From Ga0077555 sp046154645 (GTDB taxonomy: Bacteria > Pseudomonadota > Alphaproteobacteria > Rhizobiales > Hyphomicrobiaceae), in contig JBJXDZ010000168.1 of assembly GCA_046154645.1 (NCBI GenBank), forward strand, positions 1 through 64,000: a stretch of 64,000 bases of DNA, written 5' to 3'. The translations under genes and the position numbers were made by a program. The notes beneath the pieces were generated by a model, which was not told the origin of the DNA, searched no databases, and saw nothing but the letters and a program-made list of their open reading frames with translations. Shown here in pieces: positions 7,802 through 16,882 of the stretch (its first letter is position 1; every line of letters begins with the position of its first letter).

Positions 7802-8332
7802 CTACTTCACCGCCCGGTTCGACACCAACGGCAGCTTCGATGCGCTTGCCTCTACAAGGGGGCCGAGTTCGTAGACGTTGCGATAGCCGTAGGTGTAGAG
7901 CGCGATGTAGGTCGACAGGTTCAGCGAAGCCGTCGGCAGCTTCGAGGGGAATGCCCGCTCCTCGCCGCGGAAGTTGTTGTTGCAGTAGATCAGCACGCGC
8001 GTCTGCGTGTCGGGGATCGTTCGTTTCAGGCTGTCGATGGTGATGTCGGGAAAGCTCAGGTTGATGGCGCCCTGGACGTGCAGCAGGTCGTACATGTCCC
8101 GGCTGCGCGCATCGAGCACGATGGTGCCCGGCTCAGCGGCCATCTTGAGGAATTCCTCCTCCGTCAAACGCCGCGTGGCGCGATGCTGGGCTGCCTCGAT
8201 CGAGGTCTGCAGATAGCCGTCCATATTGATGGCGGGATTGTCCAAACGGAGCGTTTGGCCCTGCGTGTCCGAGCCAACGCCGCTCGCCAGCACAATGATG
8301 GAAAACAAAGTTACGGTCAGAAAACGTGACAT
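7802..8332 (-). CDS. Secreted rhodanese-like domain protein
   Basis: The 176-residue product has a signal peptide (MSRFLTVTLFSIIVLASG) and a single rhodanese domain with TIVLDARSRDMYDLLHVQGA and the loop VLIYCNNNFRGEERAFPSK. The catalytic-position cysteine is present (YCNNNF), so sulfur or phosphate-analogue transfer chemistry is possible, but the loop is not the classical CRxGxR sulfurtransferase loop. The start at 8332 is supported by GGAG about 7 bases upstream and by the signal peptide. It is probably periplasmic. Degenerate direct repeats lie on both sides (7657-7717 and 8449-8508). It stands alone on its strand. Confidence 0.8.
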   Translation of the reverse strand: MSRFLTVTLFSIIVLASGVGSDTQGQTLRLDNPAINMDGYLQTSIEAAQHRATRRLTEEEFLKMAAEPGTIVLDARSRDMYDLLHVQGAINLSFPDITIDSLKRTIPDTQTRVLIYCNNNFRGEERAFPSKLPTASLNLSTYIALYTYGYRNVYELGPLVEASASKLPLVSNRAVK

Positions 8333-8448
8333 CGGTTTGCTCCGACAGGAAATCTCACTGCCAAATGATTCCACCAACTCGATGGCAATTCGATGAACTT
8401 GGGTTCCGATACGCAAGTATGGTTACGGTCGATGGGCTCCGCAGGGGT

Positions 8449-8508
8449 GTCCACCCGGCGTTGGGTCTTGAGCAACAGAAGCTGCCATGGCATCCCTGTC
8501 GGAGCGGC
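8449..8508 (+). repeat. Degenerate direct repeat, copy B (right of rhodanese gene)
   Basis: Partner of 7657-7717: both start GTCCACCCGG and share TTGAGCA, GGCAT and CCCTG blocks in order, ending GCGGC. It lies in the gap between the rhodanese and YbjN-like genes, which are divergent. Whether the pair marks a past insertion, a duplication or a shared regulatory segment is unknown. Confidence 0.6.
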
Positions 8509-8602
8509 ACTTTAGATCTTGAGATCTTGCTGGAGAGTTCAATCGGGCGGCTCGGGCAGGGACTTCGAGCGCTCCACGATGGATATTGATGCGGAGACTT
8601 AT

Positions 8603-9088
8603 ATGCAATTTCATCAATGGCGCTTGCGCGCTGTCGTTGCCGGTCTCGGCCTGATCGCCCTCCTTTCCGTCGGAACTGCGACGGCGCAACAGGCCACGTT
8701 ACAGAAGTTCACGCGCGAGCAAACCGTGGAGATCCTGTCCTCCGAAGGCTATGACAATGTCAAGCTGGCACGGCATGCCGATCTTAACTATGTCCAGTTC
8801 CAGAAGGGCGGCCGGACCTACAACATGTACTTCTTTGACGATGGTGACTTGCAGCTCTATTGCCTCTTCAGGATCAAGCCGCCAGCGGCGCGCATTGGGA
8901 CTTGGAACCGCGAGAAGCGGCATTCCCGCGCTTATCTCGATGCAGACAGCGAGGCCGTTATCGAATCCGACATGCTCGGCGATGCCGGCTTGACGCGGGA
9001 GCAGATCGTCAACTTCGTGAAGGTGTTCATGCTCAGTGTCGATGAGTTCAGCACGTTTCTGGCCGAGAGCGGAAAAAAGAAGAAATAG
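8603..9088 (+). CDS. Secreted YbjN-domain protein
   Basis: The 161-residue product has an N-terminal signal peptide (hydrophobic core VVAGLGLIALLSVGTATA) followed by a YbjN-like domain: EQTVEILSSEGYDNVKLARH, then GGRTYNMYFFDDGDLQLYC, and a long C-terminal helix with EQIVNFVKVFMLSVDEF. YbjN domains resemble type III secretion chaperone folds, and their role is unclear. The start at 8603 is favoured because GGAG lies 8 bases upstream and the signal peptide follows; an ATG at 8579 in the same frame is the alternative. The tail is lysine-rich. Confidence 0.72.
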   Translation: MQFHQWRLRAVVAGLGLIALLSVGTATAQQATLQKFTREQTVEILSSEGYDNVKLARHADLNYVQFQKGGRTYNMYFFDDGDLQLYCLFRIKPPAARIGTWNREKRHSRAYLDADSEAVIESDMLGDAGLTREQIVNFVKVFMLSVDEFSTFLAESGKKKK

Positions 9089-9109
9089 ATCCGCAGGCAG
9101 TCTACCTCT

Positions 9110-10297
9110 CTATCGCTGCGTCAACACCCACCCGCCGCCAGCCTGTCGCAGAATCAGCCCCTGCTGCGCGAGCGTCAGTGCCAGCGCCGAGGCGCCACCC
9201 GGGTAGGTGAGCAGAATCCGCGCGCCGCGCGCCGACAGTCCTTCGACGTCAAGGTCCGTAATCTCAGGGGTTTGCGACAACGCTCGGCTGATCTGCTGCC
9301 ATTCGGCCATGCTCTTGAACTCGACCGCGATGCGCATCGGCCCATCGCCGCCCTGTTGTGGCTCGGCCGCTGACGCGCGTGGTCCCCGGACTCCAGGTCC
9401 AGCCGCTGCCATGGTGGTGCCGCCGCGCACGTTGATGGCCTTCCAACGCCCTTCCAGCACGCCGAGGCCGATGACCGCCGCCAATTCCGCCGTGTAGGTG
9501 AGATCGCCGCCTTCAAGACGATAGACGCGGCGCAGCACGAAGGGCGCCACCGCATCACGTCCCACAAACGTCACTTTCAGTCGCTTCTGGCCGATATCGG
9601 GCTCCAGCATCGCTACCACAACGGTCTCCGAGCCGAACTCGGAGGTCAGCACCCGCAGCACGCCGAGGTCCCCGGCCGCCAGCGCCTTGATGGTGTCGGC
9701 ATGCACCTCGCGCTTCATCGGCTTCAGGTCGAGCGGCGTCAGCGTGTTGGCGAGATCCAGTCCCTTCCAGGCGTAGAGCCAGGCATCCGAGCCACGCGAA
9801 TCGGTAAACGGCTCAGAGACCTCACCGTCGGTCGGCACCTTGTAGTAGGGCACCAGCGTGATCTGCGGCGCCTGCCGGTCGAGGAACGGGATGCCCTGCT
9901 GGTCCAGTAACTGACGCACAGCTTCGGCCTGGAAGGCGAAATCATAGCTGGCGATATACTCGGTGGCCGAATTGCGCTCCGAGCGAACCGAGAAGCCGTC
10001 GATGAGATTGGCTGCCTTGGTCTCGCGCAGTTGCGGTAGGCGGTTGTAGGCCGTCACCGGCACGATGCGCCGCAGCAGGGATCGGAATGCCGCCTGCTGC
10101 CCCTCGGCCAAAGCCTTGGTCTTGGCGGCGACAGCATCGGCAGCCTGCGCCTCGATCGGATAGTTGCCGACCGTGAAGACCTTATCCTCCTTGCCCGCGG
10201 CCAGGGCCGCTCCGCCGGCAGCGAGCGTGAGGGCGAGGCCGACCGCGCTCGCGACGCCATGGCACCCGAGACCCTTCCAGCGCATCATTCGCGTCAT
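9110..10297 (-). CDS. DUF2066 domain-containing periplasmic protein
   Basis: The 395-residue product has a signal-like N terminus (ASAVGLALTLAAGGAALA) and then a DUF2066 region: FTVGNYPIEAQAADAVAAK, the SLLRRIVPVTAYNRLP stretch and SEYIA-type strands (about 30-270). A second small domain near the C terminus (FKSMAEWQQISRALSQTPEI onward) ends GWVLTQR. The function is unknown. In many alphaproteobacteria DUF2066 genes sit beside purM, as here, divergently. The start at 10297 is chosen because GAGGG lies about 7 bases upstream; ATGs at 10303 and 10288 are also in frame. Confidence 0.82.
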   Translation of the reverse strand: MTRMMRWKGLGCHGVASAVGLALTLAAGGAALAAGKEDKVFTVGNYPIEAQAADAVAAKTKALAEGQQAAFRSLLRRIVPVTAYNRLPQLRETKAANLIDGFSVRSERNSATEYIASYDFAFQAEAVRQLLDQQGIPFLDRQAPQITLVPYYKVPTDGEVSEPFTDSRGSDAWLYAWKGLDLANTLTPLDLKPMKREVHADTIKALAAGDLGVLRVLTSEFGSETVVVAMLEPDIGQKRLKVTFVGRDAVAPFVLRRVYRLEGGDLTYTAELAAVIGLGVLEGRWKAINVRGGTTMAAAGPGVRGPRASAAEPQQGGDGPMRIAVEFKSMAEWQQISRALSQTPEITDLDVEGLSARGARILLTYPGGASALALTLAQQGLILRQAGGGWVLTQR

Positions 10298-10471
10298 TCC
10301 CATCCCTCGATCAACGCCGTCGTGCACATGCGGCCACGCGCTACGGGTTGCCGATCGCCCCATCCGCTTGCTATGCCCGGCATATCCCTCGACCAATGGG
10401 GCGAAAGTAGGGATCCGCCCACCTCCGGGCCGGCGAGGATATGTGCCCGACCAACGAGAGCCACCCCTCCG

Positions 10472-11596
10472 ATGCCCGATCCAGGCCCGAAGCGCAATCA
10501 AACCGTGTCCTACCGTGACGCCGGTGTGGATATCGATGCCGGAAATGCCCTGGTGCAAGCCATCAAGCCGCTGGTCAAGGCCACGCGCCGGCCCGGGGCA
10601 GATGCCGATTTGGGAGGTTTTGGCGGCCTGTTCGACTTGAAGGCGGCCGGCTTCAAAGACCCGGTCCTGGTTGCCACCAACGACGGCGTCGGCACCAAGC
10701 TGAAAATCGCCATCGACACCGGCCTGCATGACACCATCGGCATCGATCTCGTCGCCATGTGCGTCAACGATCTCGTCGTGCAGGGCGCAGAACCTTTGTT
10801 TTTCCTGGATTATTTCGCGACCGGCAAACTCGACGTGGATACCGCCCGGCGCGTCGTCGGCGGCATTGCCGAGGGTTGCAAGCAGGCGGGCTGCGCGCTC
10901 ATCGGCGGCGAGACCGCGGAAATGCCCGGCATGTACCAGGCCAAGGACTATGATCTGGCGGGGTTCTCCGTCGGCGCCGTGGAGCGCGGGGAGATCCTGC
11001 CGCGGCCGGATATCGCGGTTGGTGACGTCCTGATCGGGCTCACTTCATCGGGCGTGCATTCGAACGGCTATTCGCTGGTGCGCAAGCTGGTTGAGCGCGA
11101 GGGGATCGCCTGGGATGCGGCCTGCCCGTTCGCCTCGGGGTGCACGATGGCGGAAGCCATGCTGATTCCGACCCGCATCTACGTGAAGCAGGTGCTGGCC
11201 GCCATCCGGAGCACGGGCGGCAGCGGGACATCGGGCGCGGTGAAAGGCCTCTCGCACATTACCGGCGGCGGCCTCACGGAGAACATTCCCCGCGTCATGC
11301 CAGCCGGACTTGCCGCCCATATCGACCTCAGTCGTTTCCGCGCGCCGCCCGTGTTCGGCTGGCTTGCCCGCGCCGGCAACCTCGACGATGCCGAGATGCT
11401 GCGCACCTTCAACTGCGGCATCGGCATGATTGTGATTGCCAACAGGACGAAGGCGGACGCCGTTATGGCCGCCCTCAAGGCCACGGGCGAAACGGCCGTC
11501 TTGCTCGGCGAAGTTGAGCCCGGCCGCGGCGTCAAGTCCGCGGCCAAAGGCAAGGGCGAGGCCGAGGCCGTGCGCTACTCAGGCACGCTCGGATGA
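10472..11596 (+). CDS. purM: Phosphoribosylformylglycinamidine cyclo-ligase
   Basis: The 374-residue product is AIR synthase, which closes the imidazole ring in step 5 of purine synthesis using ATP. It shows YRDAGVDIDAGNALV near the N terminus, the FDLKAAGFKDPVLVATNDGV region, the nucleotide-binding GCALIGGETAEMPGMY motif, and GLTSSGVHSNGYSLVRKL. The start at 10472 gives the normal N terminus; the open frame further upstream is not protein-like. It is divergent from the DUF2066 gene across a 174-bp gap. purN, often next to purM, is not adjacent; msrA follows tail-to-tail. Confidence 0.98.
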   Translation: MPDPGPKRNQTVSYRDAGVDIDAGNALVQAIKPLVKATRRPGADADLGGFGGLFDLKAAGFKDPVLVATNDGVGTKLKIAIDTGLHDTIGIDLVAMCVNDLVVQGAEPLFFLDYFATGKLDVDTARRVVGGIAEGCKQAGCALIGGETAEMPGMYQAKDYDLAGFSVGAVERGEILPRPDIAVGDVLIGLTSSGVHSNGYSLVRKLVEREGIAWDAACPFASGCTMAEAMLIPTRIYVKQVLAAIRSTGGSGTSGAVKGLSHITGGGLTENIPRVMPAGLAAHIDLSRFRAPPVFGWLARAGNLDDAEMLRTFNCGIGMIVIANRTKADAVMAALKATGETAVLLGEVEPGRGVKSAAKGKGEAEAVRYSGTLG

Positions 11597-11609
11597 GCCA
11601 CCAACCGGC

Positions 11610-12314
11610 TCAAGCGCTCTGCTTGACACCGGTTCCGATCTGGCAGGCGACGCCTGTACCGCCGAGGCCGCAGTAACCATGCGGAACCTTGGCCAAGTAT
11701 TGCTGGTGATAGTCCTCGGCGAAGTAGAAGGTCGGCGCCGACAGGATCTCGGTCGTGATCTTGCCGAACCCTTTCGCTTGCAGGGCGGCGTTGTAGCTCA
11801 CGCGGCTGGCTTTCGCCGCTTCCCGCTGCGCCTCGGTATAGACGTAGATGCCTGAGCGATACTGCGAACCGATGTCGTTGCCCTGGCGCATGCCCTGCGT
11901 CGGATCATGCGACTCCCAGAACGTCTTGAGCAGCATCTCGAAGCTGATCACCTTCGGATCATAGACCACCAGTACCGTCTCGTTATGGCCGGTGAGGCCC
12001 GAGCACACCTCCTCGTAGGTGGCGTTCGGCGTGAAACCGGCGGAATAACCCACGGCCGTCACGTGGATCCCGGCCTCGATCTCCCAGAATTTGCGCTCCG
12101 CGCCCCAGAAGCAGCCGAGCCCGAACTGCACCATCTCAAGGCCGTCCGGATAGGGGCCTTTCAGCTTGCGCCCATTCACAAAGTGGGTTTCGGCAGTGGG
12201 AATGGCCTTGTCGCGACCCTTGAGGGCGGTGTCGGCGGTGGGCATCTCGGGCTTCTTGCGGAACAGCATGGGATCGGCATCCTCTGGCATGGGCATGAAA
12301 AAGGGGTCGCTCAT
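11610..12314 (-). CDS. msrA: Peptide-methionine (S)-S-oxide reductase
   Basis: The 234-residue product contains the catalytic GCFWGAERKFWEIEAG motif (residues about 67-82), the VGYSAGFTPNATYEEVCSGL substrate region, and YFAEDYHQQYL near the C terminus. It reduces methionine-S-sulfoxide in damaged proteins using thioredoxin. It is longer than minimal MsrA because of a roughly 55-residue N-terminal extension, a known variant. A cysteine in CGLGGTGVACQIG near the C terminus could be a resolving residue. It is convergent with purM, 13 bp apart. Confidence 0.96.
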   Translation of the reverse strand: MSDPFFMPMPEDADPMLFRKKPEMPTADTALKGRDKAIPTAETHFVNGRKLKGPYPDGLEMVQFGLGCFWGAERKFWEIEAGIHVTAVGYSAGFTPNATYEEVCSGLTGHNETVLVVYDPKVISFEMLLKTFWESHDPTQGMRQGNDIGSQYRSGIYVYTEAQREAAKASRVSYNAALQAKGFGKITTEILSAPTFYFAEDYHQQYLAKVPHGYCGLGGTGVACQIGTGVKQSA

Positions 12315-12425
12315 GACAACAAGATACGCGCCGGCGGCCCACTTGCCACGTCACGATTTCTCGATGTGGTGCACAGGGCCGAGTGCTGGCGTCACCGGAA
12401 GGCGCCTGAAAGGCTGAGCGTCGCC

Positions 12426-12845
12426 TCAGTTCATGTAGACGTTGACCTTGTGCCGCTTGCGGCCGATCCAGGCCAGCACGAGCCCCAGCACGCCAAGCAC
12501 CAGCCAGGCCGGCAGCCGCAGCATCTTGAGCAGGCCACCGTCCCATGCGGCCTGGCTCATCCGCCGCACGACGAACTGCTTCAGTCCATCCAGGCTCGCC
12601 GGGAATAGCCCCTGCCAATGCTCCATCAGGGACGTAATGACGATGCCTGAGCCGCCGGCGAGGGTGCGCGTGCCGTCATAGACCAGCGCCACCACTGCGA
12701 TCAGCAGCAGCGGGCGGGCGACCATGCGCAGCAGGAAACAGGCGACGACGCGCGCGTATTCCGACATGAACAGCGCGGCCACGACAAGCCCTGGTACGAT
12801 GTAAGGTGCATTGACGAGCAGGAACTCGATGATCTTTTGAACCAT
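12426..12845 (-). CDS. Small membrane protein of unknown function
   Basis: The 139-residue product starts MVQKIIEFLLVNAPYIVPGL and has about four hydrophobic segments (roughly residues 4-24, 34-56, 62-70 weakly, and 113-130), ending with a basic tail RKRHKVNVYMN. I do not recognise a family. The start at 12845 is favoured over 12857 because the GGGG just before 12857 is too close to that codon. It lies between msrA and the acetyl-CoA synthetase, on the msrA strand, 111 bp upstream of msrA. Confidence 0.6.
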   Translation of the reverse strand: MVQKIIEFLLVNAPYIVPGLVVAALFMSEYARVVACFLLRMVARPLLLIAVVALVYDGTRTLAGGSGIVITSLMEHWQGLFPASLDGLKQFVVRRMSQAAWDGGLLKMLRLPAWLVLGVLGLVLAWIGRKRHKVNVYMN

Positions 12846-13081
12846 GCCGCTCGGCATCCCCTTCAAGCTGGCGTCGCGTGCTGGTAGCGCGAGGTTGTGC
12901 CCCGCGCAAGTCGCCATGGGTAGCAGTGGCTCACGATTGCCGCGCCATCGTGGCACCACCTGCACACCGGCGCGCAAACGGCCGCTCCAGCATGTCAGTC
13001 CGACGAATGACGTGGTTGCCCGCCGTGGTCTTCAGTCGATAGATTGCCGCCAAAGCAGTCAGAAACGCAGGAGGCCACGCC

Positions 13082-15031
13082 ATGTCCGACAAAATCTACA
13101 ATGTCCCCGCCGAGTGGGCGACCAGGGCGTGGATCGACGACCAGAAATACCAGGCCATGTACAAGCGTTCGGTGCAGGACCCGAACGGCTTCTGGGGCGA
13201 GATGGGCCGCCGCATCGACTGGATCAAGCCCTTCACCAAGGTCAAGAACACGTCCTTCGATCCTTCCAATGTCTCGATCAAATGGTACGAGGACGGCACG
13301 CTTAACGTGTCGGCCAATTGCATCGATCGTCATCTGAAGACCCGCGCCAACCAAACCGCCATCATCTGGGAAGGCGATGACCCGACCCAGGACGAGAAGA
13401 TCACCTATGCGCAATTGCATGAGCGCGTGTGCAAGTTCGCCAACGTGCTCAAGGCCAACGGCGTCAAGAAGGGCGATCGCGTCACCATCTATCTGCCCAT
13501 GATCCCCGAAGCGACCTATGCCATGCTGGCCTGTGCCCGCATCGGCGCGGTGCATTCCGTCGTTTTCGGCGGCTTCTCACCGGACAGCCTGGCCAACCGC
13601 ATCGAGGATGCCGACTCCAAGTTCATCATCACCTCGGACGAGGGCCTGCGCGGCGGCAAACCGATTCCTCTGAAAAAGAACACCGATGAGGCCCTGAAGA
13701 AGTGTGCCAAGGGCGACGAGACGGTGCTGGTGGTCAAGCGCACCGGCGGCAAGATCGACTGGGTGGCGGGGCGCGACCTGTGGCTGCATGACGAGCTCGT
13801 CAAAGTGACGGCCGATTGTCCGCCGACTGAGATGGCCGCCGAGGATCCCCTCTTCATCCTCTATACGTCCGGCTCCACGGGGAAGCCCAAGGGCGTGCTG
13901 CACACCACCGGCGGCTACATCACCTACGCCTCGATGACGCATCAGTACGTGTTCGATTATCACGACGGCGACATCTACTGGTGCACCGCGGACGTCGGCT
14001 GGGTGACGGGACACAGCTACATCGTTTACGGGCCGCTCTCGAACGGCGCCACGACGCTGATGTTCGAAGGCGTGCCGAATTATCCCACCGCGTCGCGCTT
14101 CTGGCACGTCGTCGACAAGTGGAAGGTCAACATCTTCTACACGGCTCCCACCGCCATTCGCGCGCTCATGGGGGCCGGCGACGACTTCGTGAAGCGGGCC
14201 AGCCGCTCGTCCTTGCGCCTGCTGGGCTCGGTTGGCGAGCCTATCAACCCGGAAGCCTGGGAATGGTATCACCGGGTCGTCGGTGATGGCCGCTGCCCGA
14301 TCGTTGACACCGGGTGGCAGACGGAGACCGGCGGCATCCTGATCACGCCGCTACCGGGCGCCACGAAAACCAAGCCCGGCTCGGCCACACGCCCGTTCTT
14401 CGGTTGCCAGCCTGCCCTCGTCGACGAAAAGGGGCAGGTTCTGGAGGGCGCGGCGACGGGCAATCTGGTCATCCTGGACAGCTGGCCCGGCCAGATGCGC
14501 ACCGTCTTCCGCGATCACGAGCGCTTCGTGCAGACCTACTTCTCGGCCTACAAGGGGATGTACTTCACCGGCGACGGCTGCCGGCGCGATGCCGACGGCT
14601 ACTACTGGATCACCGGCCGCGTCGATGACGTGCTCAACGTGTCGGGACATCGTCTCGGCACGGCGGAAGTCGAGAGCGCACTGGTCGCGCATGCGAAAGT
14701 CGCCGAGGCCGCCGTGGTCGGCTATCCACATGACATCAAGGGGCAGGGCATCTACTGCTATGTCACCTTGAAAGCCGGCAACCAAGGCAGCGACGAGCTG
14801 AAAAAAGAGCTTGTCGCCACCGTCCGCCGCATCATCGGTCCCACGGCCAGTCCGGACTTGATCCAGTTCTCGCCGGGCCTGCCCAAAACGCGCTCGGGCA
14901 AGATCATGCGCCGCATTCTTCGGAAGATCGCCGAGGATGATTTCTCGAATCTTGGCGACACCTCGACCTTGGCTGACCCGAGTGTCGTCGAAGACCTGAT
15001 CGGGAACCGGCAGAACAAGCGGGCCGGTTAA
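13082..15031 (+). CDS. acs: Acetyl-CoA synthetase (AMP-forming)
   Basis: The 649-residue product is a full-length member of the acyl-CoA synthetase family. It has the acetyl-CoA synthetase N terminus, the P-loop YTSGSTGKPKGVLHTTGG, the TDTGWQTETGG motif whose Trp restricts substrate size to acetate, the GRVDDVLNVSGHRLGTAEVE hinge, and the C-terminal PKTRSGKIMRRILRK containing the acetylatable catalytic lysine. It converts acetate, ATP and CoA to acetyl-CoA. The ATG at 13082 is preceded by AGGAGG at good spacing. Its stop overlaps the convergent cysteine-cluster gene by 4 bases. Confidence 0.97.
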   Translation: MSDKIYNVPAEWATRAWIDDQKYQAMYKRSVQDPNGFWGEMGRRIDWIKPFTKVKNTSFDPSNVSIKWYEDGTLNVSANCIDRHLKTRANQTAIIWEGDDPTQDEKITYAQLHERVCKFANVLKANGVKKGDRVTIYLPMIPEATYAMLACARIGAVHSVVFGGFSPDSLANRIEDADSKFIITSDEGLRGGKPIPLKKNTDEALKKCAKGDETVLVVKRTGGKIDWVAGRDLWLHDELVKVTADCPPTEMAAEDPLFILYTSGSTGKPKGVLHTTGGYITYASMTHQYVFDYHDGDIYWCTADVGWVTGHSYIVYGPLSNGATTLMFEGVPNYPTASRFWHVVDKWKVNIFYTAPTAIRALMGAGDDFVKRASRSSLRLLGSVGEPINPEAWEWYHRVVGDGRCPIVDTGWQTETGGILITPLPGATKTKPGSATRPFFGCQPALVDEKGQVLEGAATGNLVILDSWPGQMRTVFRDHERFVQTYFSAYKGMYFTGDGCRRDADGYYWITGRVDDVLNVSGHRLGTAEVESALVAHAKVAEAAVVGYPHDIKGQGIYCYVTLKAGNQGSDELKKELVATVRRIIGPTASPDLIQFSPGLPKTRSGKIMRRILRKIAEDDFSNLGDTSTLADPSVVEDLIGNRQNKRAG

Positions 15032-15426
15032 CTTTCGCTGCACGAGGGGCGATCAGGCCCCTCGTCGGAGCCAGCAATCATCGCCACCGGCGGCAGGCCG
15101 ACCCGGGTCCGCGCCATGGTGCAGGCATCGTCGCCGGGCAGGCAATCGCGGCACACCAGCGGCCGCACGGCGTAAATGGTGCAGGCAGTCCAGGTGCCGA
15201 TCTCGCCGATCAGCGCCGTGCAGCGGTTGCCGTCGCATTTCATGCCGGAGAGATCGGTCGCCACCAGCCGAGCCGGGATCAAGTCCAGCTCCGCGTCCGT
15301 TTCCAGCGTAAACCGCGGCCAGGATTGCGCATGGCCGCAGCAGGCGCCGCATTCCTGGCACAGTGACGCCGCCCAGGATGTTGCAGCAACCTGTGGCGGC
15401 ATGTCGGTCACGTTGGCAAATCCCAA
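15028..15426 (-). CDS. YkgJ-family cysteine cluster protein
   Basis: The 132-residue product has the metal-binding arrangement of the YkgJ/CxxCxxCC family: CQECGACCGHAQSWPRFTL near residues 23-41, then KCDGNRCTALIGE and CTIYAVRPLVCRDCLPGD. These cysteines are believed to bind zinc or an iron-sulfur cluster. The role is unknown. It overlaps the 3' end of acs by 4 bases in convergent orientation, so both genes end within the same few bases. An overlapping frame continues further upstream but lacks the motif. Confidence 0.85.
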   Translation of the reverse strand: MGFANVTDMPPQVAATSWAASLCQECGACCGHAQSWPRFTLETDAELDLIPARLVATDLSGMKCDGNRCTALIGEIGTWTACTIYAVRPLVCRDCLPGDDACTMARTRVGLPPVAMIAGSDEGPDRPSCSES

Positions 15427-15463
15427 GCCGCGGCAGGCACAACCGTCGCGCGCCCCGCGCCAT

Positions 15464-15826
15464 TTACTTTTTCTTGCGGGCCTTGCGCGCGGCGTAGCGA
15501 GCGTCGCGCGCTGCCTTCTGCTCGTTCTCGAGGCGCATCATCTCCTCGAGCTCGGCTGCCTTGCGCAGCTCCTCGGCTTCCTTGGCCGCAATTTCCGCGG
15601 CAATCCGCTCCGCTTCCCGGCGCGCCGCCTCAGCGGCACGGGTTGCCTCGCGCTCGGCAAGCCGGGCTTCGCGCGCGTCTGCCAATGCTTTACGCTGCGC
15701 CAGCCGCTCCTGCAGAGCGGGATCGTTGGCAGGATTCTTCTGCTTGAACTTCTCCAGCATCGCCTTGCGGGCTTCTTCCGCTGCGATACGCCGTTCGTCG
15801 AGAGAGTCGCCTTTCAAGCCCTTCAT
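15464..15826 (-). CDS. DUF6481-family coiled-coil protein
   Basis: The 120-residue product starts MKGLKGDSLDERRIAAEEAR and is almost entirely alpha-helical and charged. Long Ala/Arg/Glu repeats at about 45-110 predict a continuous coiled coil, and the lysine tail reads ARKARKKK. This is the pattern of DUF6481 proteins, common in Hyphomicrobiales, with unknown function. The start at 15826 drops an upstream segment that does not fit the helical composition. It follows the cysteine-cluster gene upstream on the same strand. Confidence 0.7.
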   Translation of the reverse strand: MKGLKGDSLDERRIAAEEARKAMLEKFKQKNPANDPALQERLAQRKALADAREARLAEREATRAAEAARREAERIAAEIAAKEAEELRKAAELEEMMRLENEQKAARDARYAARKARKKK

Positions 15827-16007
15827 GGTGCTCCGTCGCACGTTTTGGATCCTGGCCGGCGTCATCTGTGCGGAATTCGACGCCGTGCCGATTGTTGCAA
15901 GAATACCGGCCGCTGTATCGGGCATCGGGTGGCCCGATGTCAAATGAGCTACGAAATTCTGATGTAGCCGCTATGAAACAGCTGCAGATCAGATGCATGC
16001 GCGTAGT

Positions 16008-16419
16008 GCCAGCCGGTCTGTAAGCCGGGTTCTGTCTGGAGGTTGCCCCCCGCGACGGCCATTCGTCTGGGACGTCCGTTACTGGACGCCTCAAGCAACC
16101 AACCCGGGTGACTGGCCCGGATGCGGCTTGGCAGCAGCGGTTGCCCGCTCAGCCCGGCCACCCCTATTTGGTCTTGCTCCCGGTGGGGTTTGCCCTGCCG
16201 GCGACGTTACCGCCACCGCGGTGCGCTCTTACCGCACCGTTTCACCCTTGCCTGCGGTCCGAGGACCACGTCGGCGGTTTGTTTTCTGTGGCACTGTCCC
16301 TGGGGTCGCCCCCGGCGGCCGTTAGCCGCCACCGTTCATCCGTGGAGCCCGGACTTTCCTCCACCAGCGACCGATCCTTTCGAAAGAGCCGCCAGCAGCG
16401 ACCGTCCGACCGGCTGACC
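16008..16419 (-). ncRNA. rnpB: RNase P RNA, bacterial type A
   Basis: Read on the minus strand, the region has the conserved GAGGAAAGTCCGGGCTCCA block near its 5' end, an internal ACAGAAACAAACC-type core (here CACAGAAAACAAACCGCC), and the closing AAGCCGGGTTCTGT complement with ACCCGGCTTACAGACCGGCT at the 3' end. The ends pair as P1: GACCGGCT at 16409-16416 on the plus strand with AGCCGGTC at 16011-16018. This is the catalytic RNA that matures tRNA 5' ends. The exact ends are approximate by about 10 bases. Confidence 0.95.
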
Positions 16420-16498
16420 AGGGCCACATACGGCGCGCGGGCCCGCCTCGTCAAGGCGGACCCGCTGTTCAACTCTGGACGTGTAGGCGCAACGGACC

Positions 16499-16882
16499 TC
16501 AGTAGGCGCAGAGGCGATAGCCGGTCTCGGTTGCGCGCATCTGGTTGTCGATAATGATCGTGAAGTCGTCACCCGTGCGCAAACGGAAGGCGCATTGGGT
16601 GGAGAGATCAGCCACGTTCTCGCACACCGAGTCGCCATTGAGATCGAGGACTTTCAAGGTCACCTCGGCATGGTCGGCCAGCAGCTTCACGCCGCCGCGA
16701 CGGTCCCAGGTGCCTTCACGGAAGTTCTCGCTCAGCTCGGCATACTCGTAGGCGTCAACCTGGCCGCGCATTCACGACTGGCTGGCGTCAAGGTTCTGCG
16801 CCACGGCAGGTGTAATCGCGAAACCGGCGCCAACGGCGATGGCCAGGTACATCGAAGCGATGATGGAGGATTTCAGCGGCAT
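16499..16882 (-). pseudogene. Small secreted protein gene interrupted by an in-frame TGA
   Basis: An ATG at 16882 (GGGAG 9 bases upstream) opens a signal peptide, MPLKSSIIASMYLAIAVGAG followed by FAITPAVAQ, and runs to a TGA at 16772-16774. The next codon, in the same frame, is ATG (16769-16771), and the frame continues for 90 codons to 16499, with three cysteines and the ending YRLCAY. The second part has no ribosome site and no signal peptide of its own. The simplest reading is one secreted protein of about 127 residues broken by a nonsense change, such as CGA or TGG to TGA. Sequencing error is possible. The family is not recognised. Confidence 0.65.

Noticed and set aside
9089..9109. Possible selenocysteine or recoding elsewhere in the window to match the 16772 TGA
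   Set aside because: No other in-frame TGA interruption of a conserved gene was noticed, so there is no support for general recoding.
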